Assembly: GCA_029817715.1 (NCBI GenBank)
Contig: JARUPY010000533.1
Span: 4,546,001 to 4,610,000 of the forward strand
DNA length: 64,000 nt
From: Melastoma dodecandrum
Lineage: Eukaryota > Streptophyta > Magnoliopsida > Myrtales > Melastomataceae
Direction of reading: 5' to 3'
The notes beneath the pieces were generated by a model, which was not told the DNA's origin, ran no database searches, and saw nothing but the letters and a program-made list of their open reading frames with translations. Within the stretch, counting starts at the first letter, position 1, and every line of letters starts with the position of its first letter. Of this stretch, positions 52,018-64,000 are shown piece by piece. The position numbers and the translations under genes are program-made.

Positions 52018-52825
52018 ACATTGGAACAGATTGAGAAATGTTGCAAGCTTGCTCGGGAGGAACTGGTCATTGTTCAAGAGGTGTTACCAAGGTTTTCTCG
52101 AGGCGTAATTGCTGTTTATTATCTGGTTATGTACACACTCGGAGTCGGACGGTGCCTTTAGCCTCAGCTTTCTGATCTCTAACCTGCAGCTCCCAGTTCT
52201 CAAAGATGAGAGGTATCTGCAATTTCATTGTATCTTCAACTTCATCGGACAGTCATCCGTGACATTCCTTGGAAGTGTAAACAAACAAAAGCTTTCCCAT
52301 AACAAAAGGCAAGAATGGTGGATCAATCAGCCGCAGCCTCAAATACACAGGGAAAAGGAAGAAAAGGGAGATTCTTCCAGCTCCAACTTAGTCATCATCT
52401 CCTCATCAACCCCTGGGAAATTCCCTCCCACCTTCCCTTTTGTCACCACCGATGCTGCTTTGTCACCCCCCTTTCACGATCACCATCGTTGTGATGTCAA
52501 TAATCCAATCCAATGAATCTTTTCTGGGTTTTTTCTTTGTCTCCTTGGTTTTCGCTTTCCGCAGGCCAAGAATCTCGACACCAACGAAACGCCATTGCTT
52601 TGTCCCCTACCTAAAAGATTCCTTTCTCTTCCCCAATCTTTCTTCCTGCCTGTTTCGTAGGCGTACAGGTACCTGGCCATGAGTCTTCCTTCGAACATGG
52701 CTATGGTTCTGCACCTCCCGTTCAATCAATGCTCGTATCTGTTTTAGGCATTCTAGCTTCCTTGACTATTTTAGAATGGATTGTGACATTGGGGTTTATG
52801 TTAGTTACTACAAATGGTGAGCAGG
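52018..52825. other. Spacer, possibly the 5' flank of the DAR2-like remnant
   Basis: C/T-rich DNA at about 52380-52680 resembles a plant leader followed by an intron acceptor (TTTCCGCAG at 52556-52564). No ORF has domain support. Confidence 0.3.
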
Positions 52826-52993
52826 GGATATTAGTTCTTCGTATGCAGAGAGGAAGTCCCGTCGTTTTGTGAAGTGGCTGAGTAGGCTGTTCAAGAGAAG
52901 CAGGGGACACAACATAGGTCGGCCCGGCTGTTTCCTGCAGTTCGTTGGGGATGAGAACACGGTTTGGCTGCACCAACCACATCCGCGGTAGGT
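52826..52993 (+). pseudogene. DA1-related protein 2-like N-terminal exon fragment
   Basis: After an acceptor (GAGCAG|GG) the plus strand encodes SSSYAERKSRRFVKWLSRLFKRS, then GDENTVW and a TAG. This resembles the start of DAR2-type LIM-peptidase proteins (KWVSKLFK, EDENMVF). The UIM, LIM and peptidase parts are absent, and an LTR follows within about 100 bp. I read it as a truncated gene fragment. The match is from memory of the family. Confidence 0.45.
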
Positions 52994-53089
52994 GCACCGC
53001 GCTTGCACGATTTGTTGTCCATGGCCATTGACGTAGGTGTTAGTGTGTGCACGTATGTGCCAAGACACTTTGTAATGTATGTGAATAGT

Positions 53090-54649
53090 TGTTAATAAAG
53101 GCAAGTATTTACTGTTTATTAATTACTTTTCTGCTCGTAATTAACTTTACGGTAAAGTCCCATAGATTGATTATTTGTCAATCTAAAATTGTCCTTGATC
53201 GGATAGATGTTTAGATGGGACATAAACATCTAGATCAACGTCGAGTATAACTTAGGTCGAGTTAGACCAATGGATGGATATTCAAGTTGTACTCGGGGGT
53301 GCCTAAGTTTAGGGTACACTGGACACGACCCGTTTATAGAGAATACCACATATTAAGCGTCATTGGTCACTTCTCTTATTGAACGAGTGTAACTGATCTC
53401 CTGACTTGAGACCTCCATTTATTCTATGCGCGGAGTTGTTCACTTTGATGCCGTTAAAAGCAGTCTTTAATCGGATTGTGAGTAATACGGTTATTGGGTG
53501 TGCAGCGAAGCGTAGAGAGGATAGTGTTGAGTCAATATAGGATTCATCGCTCTCTTGGATTAGAGAGTTGACATCATGGCCGCTTGATTGAGATATTAGT
53601 GATTTTAAACACACGGCCGTGGAGGAATGTTTATCATTCAAGTTAAGATCTATTATATCTCAGAAATCAAGTAAAATGATTAATTCAATGATGACATATG
53701 ATGCATTGAATTAATCAGGATGTCGGTGAGATGAAGAGATTGAATTACACAGAAATCGGTTCATAGCGGTTTTGGTTCATGACCAATATTCTATTACGTT
53801 GGGTGGCTGAAAACTGTTGCTAGACGGTTACCTCAGTCTATGTATGGATGTACATTGCCTTCGTATATAGAACCTAGAGGGTCGCACGCAAAAGCACGTA
53901 GACACGGACATTGTTATTTAATTCTAATGTATATTAGAATTATAAATTTTCAGAATTAGAATTTGTTGGATTACAAATTTATTCTGAAATATTCGGAAGT
54001 AATAAATCCTAGTGTTGGATTTCAGTTGATCAAATATGTCTAAGTTGTAGGCTATAATAATATAATTATTATAATTAATTATTATATTATTATATTATAT
54101 TATTATTTACAATCTACGTGGCTAAGCCTATTTGGCTAATCCAAACTAAATTGTAGCATTGCTACGTGGGTAAGCTAACCTATTGAAGTGACAAAGGCAG
54201 TCAAATTTGTAGCATTGCTACGTGCCGTTGAGTGCTTAAATATAAATTATTAATAGTGAGGCGGTACCTCTTGCGTTAAGCAAATCCACATTATATAGTT
54301 CGTCTGATTGAATTGTGAGGATGGGATGAGAGGAAATAGGCTACAGAAAAGAAACATTCGGCCAAGGTGAAGGAATTCACAATCGGCTGAAAAACGGAAG
54401 GCTTCTGAGAGTTTTAGCGAAGAACTCCGAGGGCTAGCACCAAAAGGAGTTCGAAGTTGTTTGTGTCTCGTGTGCGTGGATACTTCTAGAGGAGTCACGT
54501 TTGGGACTCTTGAAGTTCGCATCCGCAACAACGAGGTATGTTTTATTTAACGTTACTATTCGATTTATACGTATCACAAGATCCGGGACTGTGTTTCGGA
54601 CAGTATTTTTCGAAACGAGCTTCCGCTGCGCCCGGTGGAAACCCCAACA
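53090..54649 (+). mobile_element. LTR of a copia-type family (copy A), probably solo
   Basis: Ends at 54649 with CTTCCGCTGCGC..CCCCAACA, a typical copia LTR terminus. It shares three blocks with the reverse complement of 63057-64000: 'gttgggt..ctgaaaactgttgc' (53800), 'cagaattagaatt' (53950) and 'ggctagcacc..ctagaggagt' (54434-54500). The left end is not resolved (53000-53110). No primer-binding site follows the end; antisense gag does. Confidence 0.65.
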
Positions 54650-54990
54650 GTTTTCTTTTGAAATAGGTAGCAATTCTTCTTCCAGTGGCCTTTCTTGCCA
54701 CAGTGAAAGCATATAGCTTCCTTCTCATCAGATTGGGGAATCTGTTGGCCTTTCTTCAGTTTGGGCTTTTGGCCCGGGTAAACAGACATCTTTGATTTCT
54801 TGACCTTGGGGTTGAACTTCCCCTTGCTCATTCTCTTGTTGGTATTTCTCACCAACAGTAGGACGACAGGACGAGGAGGACAGAGAAAAATAATGAGGAC
54901 CTGAACCGTGCGATTGCTGTCTCTTTGTCCGAAGATGGGAAAAAGGCCGCCTAGTTGCTTGGCCGAGGATCTCAGGAGGCAAAATGCTGT
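54650..54990 (-). mobile_element. Copia gag remnant with CCHC zinc knuckle
   Basis: The minus strand encodes ICFHCGKKGHWKKNC, a CX2CX4HX4C nucleic-acid knuckle, preceded by a Lys-rich stretch, as at the C-terminus of plant copia Gag. It is cut exactly at the LTR end (54649) and its upstream part is frameshifted. Reverse transcriptase and integrase are absent. Confidence 0.75.
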
Positions 54991-55560
54991 AGGTGGAGTG
55001 AGGATGAAGAGGATCCTGCTAAGGGGCTTCCGGGAAATGCTATTAAATCAGAGTTAGAAATCTAATACAATATGATCTACATATTAAATCAGAATCATAT
55101 AATATCTAATAATATTATATTTTCGCAATATTAAGTAATCTCAAAATATGTCAAATTCGGATCAAATCCTACCATTAATGGATGTAAAAATTGCGGAAAT
55201 ACCCTGCCAATGGACCATCACAGTGATTCCACATTTTAGATGCATTCGGCAGATGCCACCGTCAAATCGGCTACGGAAACTATTTGGGATAAGGCAGAAA
55301 TTAACGGTACGACTCCCTTATTTCACCAGCGCCTCTCGTAACAATACTTCGTATGGTGCCAGTACCACCACAGTGCGTCCCAATCCACTCTTTCGGGAGC
55401 GCTCGGATAACGACAGCGGACACGACCGCGAGTGGTCATCGCCTCCCCGTACTCCTCCGACATCACAGCCGGAAACACCACACACATACTCCAGTTAGCG
55501 GATATCAACCGCAACTAATTCAGAGTCCCAGTCCAGCAGAAGATCGAAGACGGACGGACT
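54991..55560. other. Unassigned accessory DNA
   Basis: AT-rich to about 55150, then moderate GC with overlapping small ORFs on both strands and no domain that I recognise. Likely decayed transposon sequence. Confidence 0.35.
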
Positions 55561-55572
55561 GTACAGATCCTG

Positions 55573-55800
55573 ACGTGGCTGGTCCAATCCGGAGGGCAGC
55601 GAATACCTCATTCCTCAGCTCGATCATTTCAGGAGTCTCTCCGGATCCCAACCACAGTCGCCCTGAACCGGGAACGTGGCTGGTCCAATCCGGAGAACAG
55701 CAGATACTTCTCTTACAATTCGGACAAAATCAGCGGCCCCTCCGGAACCCAGCCACCGTCGCTCTCTTTCCGCAGCGGCCACGTTACCGGAACCTCGCAG
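55573..55800. repeat. Diverged tandem repeat, unit about 104-115 bp
   Basis: The phrase cgtggctggtccaatccgga begins two adjacent units (55573 and 55675). Both units continue with 'cag..ata..tc', 'ctctccgga/ccctccgga', 'cccaaccacagtcgc/cccagccaccgtcgc', and a third partial unit may start at about 55782 (cgttaccggaacc). No known element recognised. Confidence 0.5.
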
Positions 55801-56109
55801 ATTTCTAGCCAGCCAACACAGTCGCACAACTCGACCACCACGCCCATTCAACCGCATTCATTTCAAATCACATCGCACCCACACGACACTCACAACTCCA
55901 CCCGACTCCCCTTGGTCGCATTCCCACCCTCACAGCACAAGACCGTTTCCAAATCAAACGGTACAGACAAGGCAAGGAGGCAGGGAAATGGGGGGGCGCG
56001 GCGATCACTTCGCGGAACCCCGCAACCCTTACGCAATATCTCAAGTACAAGCAGTCGCGACGGAATACATCGCAGCAGGAGTCGACACCACCGGAACCGA
56101 TCAAATCGG

Positions 56110-56800
56110 GACCAGCACGCTACTCAAGGCAGCCACATGTCGCCAGCAGAAACGACGACAGATTCAACGAAGACCAAGAGGGAAAAACGAAGAAGCAGAA
56201 GAAGGAGAAGGACCAATCGGGTTTGTCCTCTGTTCCGACCTCATAGTTCTTCCTAGAACATATTATCTCCAGGAGCAGGGTCCTGATGCTGTAGACGTCG
56301 ACTTTTGCCAAGATCCGCATGCCCCTGAACCATTCCAACGCTACGCACCCCCTCGTGCCTCTCAGTTCGGTCAACGTCGTCGTCTGATCGGCCATGAGGA
56401 GTTTCGTCAATCCGAAGTAGGATATTTTTGCCACCAGGGAATCGTCGATGAGCACATTCTGGGGCTTGATGTCACAATGGATGATCTGCCAGCTGCTGCA
56501 CTCCTCATAGAGGTACGAGAGGCCCCCTGCGACCCCTTGCACGATTTCGATCCCCAAGAGGAGATTCGGCAGGCAGCTGTTGCTCATGCACTCGTAGACG
56601 GATGGGGAATCCAGTGTCGACCCTCATTGCAGTAACCGAACAACTTAACCAGATTCTTGTGGTTTGCCTGGGATACGGCTCTCATCTCTCGCTTGAACTG
56701 GATGTCGCCCTTCTCGGTCAGCTTACGGAAACAATCAGATAAACAAGCTAAGCCTCCACCAATCCTCGGGTCTGATTTATGAAAACCGGCTTGCAGCCAC
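56110..56800 (-). pseudogene. LECRK receptor kinase pseudogene with internal deletion
   Basis: The minus strand starts in the EGF/PAN region (GCK.., then CLSDCF near 56745) and jumps straight to LTEKGDIQFKREMRAVSQANHKN, so the membrane span and the glycine loop are deleted. Kinase sequence continues through HCDIKPQNVLIDD. DFG has become YFG and APEW has become ALEW, and there is a frameshift before MSNSC at 56587. It ends near 56220 at NYEVGTEDKP. Compared with the intact gene at 48-50.7 kb it cannot be active. Confidence 0.85.
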
Positions 56801-57257
56801 GGGACTATTACAAGTATTTGAGACTATTAGACTTAGATTAATTTTTAGTACTAATTAAACATAAATAATGATGCTCTCTTAATTATTCTAAACGCTCGTA
56901 AAAACATTATTAATGATGTTTTATGGCTTCATCATTCATCTCATCAATCCGTTTAGATCTCGGCCGTCAGAATCGAGCCCAAAATAGGCCTTATTTCAAG
57001 AGCCCGTGGGCCGTAGGATTGAAATTGAAATCCGACCGCTCTGATTTCCTTGCCCCAATTCCCATCGGAGAAAGCCGGCCCACCGTTAGATCAAAATGGG
57101 GCATCGACTGGATAGATCCTGGCCCACCGGAACATTCCCCATCACACACTCTTCGCACCATTATCACTCTGAATCCTTTTCTTTATTTTTATCTTTTCCT
57201 TATTTCTTTCCCCTCTGTCTCTCTTACACTCACATCCCATCCTACGCGCACTAATAA
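56801..57257. other. Spacer
   Basis: AT-rich then moderately GC-rich DNA. A plus ORF at 56923-57261 has no recognised domain. It could be the 5' flank of the small spliced ORF that follows. Confidence 0.35.
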
Positions 57258-57550
57258 ATGACAGGTGACCGCATTTACTTCGCAGTCGACGATCACGACA
57301 TTGAAATTCCAAAAGAAAAATCGCTGTTTTCAATCCTAACACTAGATGGAGGAATCATTGACACCTCCCGGTTGAAAACAAATTTCGAAAATAGACCTCG
57401 ACGGGCCATACAATTCCCGTAAGTATCTATCTCACTTAATTTGCTCCAATTACATAGTAAACCTTAATTGGGACTTTCTCGTCACTCTTATATTTTCTTT
57501 GCAGGTTCGCTAAACTTATAAACTCGGAGGATTTGACAGAGGCGAAATGA
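57258..57550 (+). CDS. Candidate two-exon small protein (about 68 aa), unrecognised
   Basis: ATG at 57258 opens 161 nt to a consensus donor (CCC|GTAAGT, 57418/57419). An acceptor with a T-rich tract (TTTCTTTGCAG) lies at 57504. Joining restores the frame, which ends QFPFAKLINSEDLTEAK-stop at 57550. SLFSILTLDGG recalls the start of patatin-like lipases, but the Gly-rich continuation is absent. It could be a fragment of a larger decayed gene. Low confidence. Confidence 0.3.
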
Positions 57551-59040
57551 CATCGACATCCTCGAGATGCTTCAAGAATGAGTGTCGCGTGGGTAATAAA
57601 CCACGGAGGAAATATTTCACTAGAGTGGTCACAACCGATGTGGGCAATTTCGGCTGTGCCTAAAGTACAAAGGTGAGGCGTGGGCCTCGGTGAATATTTG
57701 AATACACCTCTAACGTACCGCAGATTCAAGTGTATAGGCCTGCGGTCATCACTTTTCCTCGTCCTTTTTTCATCTAAATAATTATTTGTGAGTTAAACAT
57801 GATACAACTGCTAATAAACAAACATGAGTTCGGGACTAAAAATCCGAATCAGGTCCAATATCCGTAAAACAGTGACATAAGTATGGTTTGAAGCTCGGTT
57901 CAACGCCTATGACCCATAAATATATTTTGGAGCGAACGTGACGGTCGTCCGAATCGAACGCCCGTGTGAGGGCCATGGGCCGTGCATGCTAAAATTCAAG
58001 ATAAATTTGGGTTTAAATAAACAATTATGCTGAAAATTTTAATGATAAATACGTTTTGCAGCACAAAATTATTTGAATTTGAGTTGATCTTATAAATTGC
58101 TTGTAATGCTTTTGGAGAGATTATCAAATTCCCAGCTTTTCGATTATCTTACATACGAGAGTGCGTGAGGAAACCGCTGCGTTTCCAACGGTTTCATCGT
58201 CCTGTGATTGTTTGTTTGGATGAATATTTCCTAAACAACAACACGTGGGACCGGGCAACATTTTCCTTTCTCAAACAAAATCCACATCACATTTCTACTA
58301 TCACGGCATCGCTCCGACATTTCGTCGCACGAAGTTGTTGAGGTTCTCGTACCGACCGACACGTCATATACCAAATTCGATGTTATCTCTTCGTGACAAA
58401 TGAAACCCGTGGTTGTGGTTGGTTTAGAGAACATAATTTTCAGACACCAAATTTTTTCATTACTTTTCTCCGCCAGAGAGGTTTCATTCGCAGTCAATAA
58501 CGATGGCTCTTCTTGCCCTTTTTTTTTTTTTAATTCTTTTCTACGTGTCAAACATCGTTTGATATGACGCATTTTTATTACAATCGTTCGATATCGTTAT
58601 CACTATTTTTTGTATTATTAGTTTCATCTACTCGCACACAATTTAATGTTTACTTGGTGCTTCAAAAAGTTTTAACGAGAAAAGAAGAAAGCAAAGTGGT
58701 GGACATCATGAAATATATCGAGACCACGAGAAAAACACCAGACGGACATCTTCATGCACGTAACCCCTGTTGGAAAAACGTTTCACGTAACTGCGAAATG
58801 TTGTCCTTACAGATATAGTCGGGACCGTTCGTTTAGTACCGAACTTATCTCGTACGACAACCGACGCGGACCGGAACAACATGAATGCTGAGATGTTGAC
58901 ATTTTATACGAACAGAAGTAGAAGACTTTCACTCATGCGTTTGTTGAGTTTCGGATAGGATTTTGTGGATATACATGGAAGAGTAATGGAAACGGGAGCT
59001 GAGAAATTTGTTACGTGAAGGATTGATTTACTAGTCAGAT
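57551..59040. other. Spacer upstream of the beta-glucosidase gene
   Basis: AT-rich DNA. The minus ORF at 58231-58572 is Lys/Thr-rich without domain support. No gene accepted. Confidence 0.45.
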
Positions 59041-59045
59041 GACCC

Positions 59046-59265
59046 TATAAAAGAGGATCAGTAGTAGCAACGATACTCAGCCGGATGACTTGTCTCTTCG
59101 ATCACATTAGTTAGATTCAGTCTTACCAAATTCAGATCCGCCTTCGGTCTTTTATGATCGTCGAACCTCCCCCCGGGTTAAGGTTTTGTGTCCATTCGTC
59201 ATCAGTATCATTAAGGTTTCTGAAACCTTCTGGTTTGAGTCCACACGACGGACTGGTACACAATT
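59046..59265 (+). promoter_or_regulatory. Beta-glucosidase core promoter and leader with overlapping uORF
   Basis: A TATAAAA box lies at 59046-59052. If transcription starts about 30 nt later, the leader is about 190 nt. An upstream ATG at 59154 opens a 64-codon frame that overlaps the main start out of frame (to 59348). Confidence 0.45.
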
Positions 59266-61772
<2,507 letters not shown>

Positions 61773-62492
61773 TAAGGGGCCTCTATATGTACAAGTTAAA
61801 ACATAAACTAAGTAACGAAGCAAAATTTTCACTCGATGAGTTAAAGCTTTTAGAATAATTGCTCGCACCAGCAAGAAATCAGGAGTTCTACCGATGTAAA
61901 TCTACCCGTGAGGGGCCTGTACTCGTATATAAGAATATGTTGAAAGGTTTCAACTTAGATGATATAAATTCAATAATTTCTACTCTTTTTATTATTAATT
62001 AATTTTAGAGTAGAAATTTAATATTTTTAATAAACAAAACAAATACAAATAAAAATCTGAACCACGTTTTTCTCGACGGGAATCAAAATCAAACACGGAC
62101 ATTTTTTCCTTCGGTGAACCATCGATTTCTTGACCTGGCAATATATTTGTTAATAAATTATTTTGTGAATATATATATTTTTAAAGACCGATGCCAAAAT
62201 TGACTTTTACTGTCTCCTCCTCCTATACGTTACATAAAATACTCACGTGATTGATAACAATTGGCATCCAGCTTTGGAAGACTTAAACTTCTTAGTTTGT
62301 ATTAGTATATCCCAACGTCGTATTCGATCCTGATTTTGGCTGTGATCTTGAAAGGAATAGTTGCTCATATAATAGTGCCGATGCGATCGTGACACGGATC
62401 TCGGCGATTTGTTAGACAGTGATGTCGTCGGCATCAACATTTATTTTCGAAGCCCACCAGTGAAGATTTCGTGTATGTCTTAGTCATTCTGA
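61773..62492. other. Spacer between tandem beta-glucosidase copies
   Basis: 3' flank of the intact copy, then AT-rich DNA. No gene supported. Confidence 0.45.
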
Positions 62493-63056
62493 GTGAGACA
62501 TTATTCCCGTTTCCGAATTCGAGCTTTGGATTTAATCTCACAATATCCTTTTTCTTCAACGTTCAGCGGTTATGGTTATGGTGTCATCACGTGCTGGCGG
62601 CGGGTCGCTACTGTTTTGCTGCTCATTCTTGTGCTGACGAGGGAGGGTTTCGGTGGTTATGACGATGACGGTTCCCTCAACAGACACAGCTTCCCCAAGG
62701 GCTACTTGTTCGGGACCGCGTCTTCAGCGTATCAATCTGAGTTCATCTCATTCTTAGCTATTTTTCTACGTGAAAGGACAGTGATTGAGGATTTCCGCGT
62801 AACCTTCTGCAAATGATAGTACGAGGGAGCGTGGAATGAAGATGGGAGAGGACCAAGCATTTGGGATATCTCTACTCATAAAACCCAGGTTTTCCTTTTT
62901 AATTTAAGGTTATGTTTCATGTACACATTGTATGCCAAGTATAAGTAAGTTTGTACTTACGTAAGTGTTTCTAATACAGAAAAAATCGCCGATCGAAGCA
63001 ACAGGGATGTAGCTATTGACTCTTATCATCGATACAAAGTAAGCCAATGACGGAGC
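62493..63056 (+). pseudogene. Broken tandem beta-glucosidase copy (exons 1-3 only)
   Basis: Exon 1 (ends 62738 with FGTASSAYQ), exon 2 (62820-62888) and exon 3 (62980-63038, ending DSYHRYK) align with the intact copy. The exon 1 donor GT is TC (CAA|TC TGAG; intact copy CAA|GT TGAG). Exon 2 is 69 nt instead of 70, a 1-nt deletion in ACTCATAAAACCCAG that shifts the frame. No Met lies close to the signal peptide core; the nearest in-frame one is at 62493. An LTR interrupts intron 3 at 63057. The rest may lie beyond the window. Confidence 0.85.
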
Positions 63057-64000
63057 TGTTAGATTTTATGCACAGCGGAAGAAATAAAATCAGGTTTTAT
63101 GTCCAAATTATCAGATCTTGGTACGTATAAAATATTTTAAATATTATACGAAGTTAACCTTACCCGGAAACCGTACTTCAAAATTCCGGTAAATTCAAAA
63201 ACAGAGTCGCGAAATCAAGAGCCCCACTTGTAACTCCTCTAGCGGTATCCACACACACGCGATCACGAACTTCCCAACAATCCCTCAGGTGCTAGCCTCT
63301 TGGATCGACAAAGACTTTCAGAAGCAAAAAAACTCTCAACCTTTTTCTTTTGTTTTAGTTTTTAGAAAAAACTGCTTCTTCCTTACGTCTGTCCCCAATC
63401 TATCTTTAATCTGACCGACTGGTTGCCTCCCTTACGTTTTTTTTTCTTTGGATAATAAATCACTTTCCAAAATAAAAAAGTAACGCCCACAGATTAAAAC
63501 AAAGCTTAATTTTTATTTTTCTTTTCTTGAAAAAATCTCTATTAATATAATATGAAAATATGTAACAAATATTCGTTTTAATAGAGACATGCACGTGGAT
63601 TATAAAACTTTAATCAAATTTGATTTTCTCAAATAAAATATCTAGGATATAAAATATAAACAAATATAAAATATTTATCTCATATCCTTTATTTAATAGG
63701 AACAGATCCGAATAAATTCATATTCGATCTTGATCTATTTATTTGTATTTGCCTCCGATATTTCAGAATAAATTAACAATCCAATTAATTCTAATTCTGA
63801 AATAAAAAATGATTAATTTTAGTATCCACTAAAATAATCAATAATACAATGTTCGTGTCGACGTGCGATGCGTGCGGAGGTCCTATACACGAAGGCAGTG
63901 TATATCCATACACAAAACTAAGGTGACCGTCTTGCAACAGTTTTTAGTTACCCAACATGTTAGGATAATGATTATAAATCATAAACCACTATGAACTGAT
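63057..64000 (-). mobile_element. LTR of the same copia-type family (copy B), window edge
   Basis: Read on the minus strand it ends at 63057 with CTTCCGCTGTGC..ATCTAACA, matching the copy A terminus, and carries the same internal blocks (near 63195-63290 and 63700-64000) in the same order. It inserts 18 nt after the third beta-glucosidase exon. Its other end is outside the window, so I cannot tell whether it is a solo LTR or the end of a full element. Confidence 0.65.

Noticed and set aside
54050..54115. AT palindrome as a replication origin or MITE
   Set aside because: Simple TAATAT-type low-complexity sequence inside the LTR; no defined ends.
55353..56635. Plus ORFs of 151 and 319 codons
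   Set aside because: The second is antisense to the kinase pseudogene; the first spans the tandem repeat and has no domain.
57258..57420. SLFSILTLDGG as a patatin-like lipase start
   Set aside because: The GxGxxG-type oxyanion sequence and the Ser motif do not follow, so the similarity is too short.
58231..58572. 113-codon minus ORF
   Set aside because: AT-rich spacer, no domain and no splice or promoter support.

Overview
The window is nuclear DNA of a flowering plant, most likely a eudicot. Genes are split by GT-AG introns, and the gene set is plant-specific: a RAV-type AP2/B3 factor, a callose synthase, FAD2, a G-type lectin receptor kinase and a GH1 beta-glucosidase. Plant transposon debris (LINE, copia, MITE) fills introns and spacers. 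I cannot fix the species. I saw no rRNA or tRNA gene, no CRISPR array and no organelle insert.

Layout. An F-box/kelch gene, cut by the window edge (1-963, -), is followed by a DDX3/Ded1-type RNA helicase (3044-6169, +) whose promoter carries site II and telo-box motifs. On the minus strand then come a YLS3/LTPG-like lipid-transfer protein (7556-8336), a conserved protein of unknown function with a possible plastid presequence (9215-10832), a small membrane protein (11460-11807), a decayed PPR pseudogene (about 12235-14114) and a Mn-type metal tolerance protein (14441-16590). A short membrane protein lies at 17659-17910 (+). Positions 19136-38837 (-) are one callose synthase 9/GSL10-like gene, which I can splice into 51 exons and an intact 1,898-residue frame; its introns hold five LINE 3' ends and a Tourist-like MITE. 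FAD2 follows (40178-41347, -) with a 1.07-kb leader intron. Next are a RAV-like repressor (44311-45399, +), an RlmN-like radical SAM methyltransferase (45831-47922, +) and an intronless lectin receptor kinase (48255-50660, -).

From about 51.7 kb the region becomes accessory. It holds a tiny remnant and a larger pseudogene of the receptor kinase, a broken DA1-related fragment, two LTRs of one copia-type family in opposite orientations (about 53.1-54.65 kb and 63.06 kb to the end), an antisense gag remnant, an intact 12-exon beta-glucosidase (59266-61772, +), and a second beta-glucosidase copy broken by a mutated splice donor, a 1-nt deletion and an LTR insertion.

The genes are independent single-gene units. 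The clearest shared history is local duplication and decay in the receptor kinase and beta-glucosidase families, with retroelements landing in the decaying copies. Three introns appear to use GC-AG borders. I found no evidence of a new multi-gene system; the most notable items are the LINE tails inside the callose synthase gene, the nested LINE insertion and the step-wise broken beta-glucosidase.
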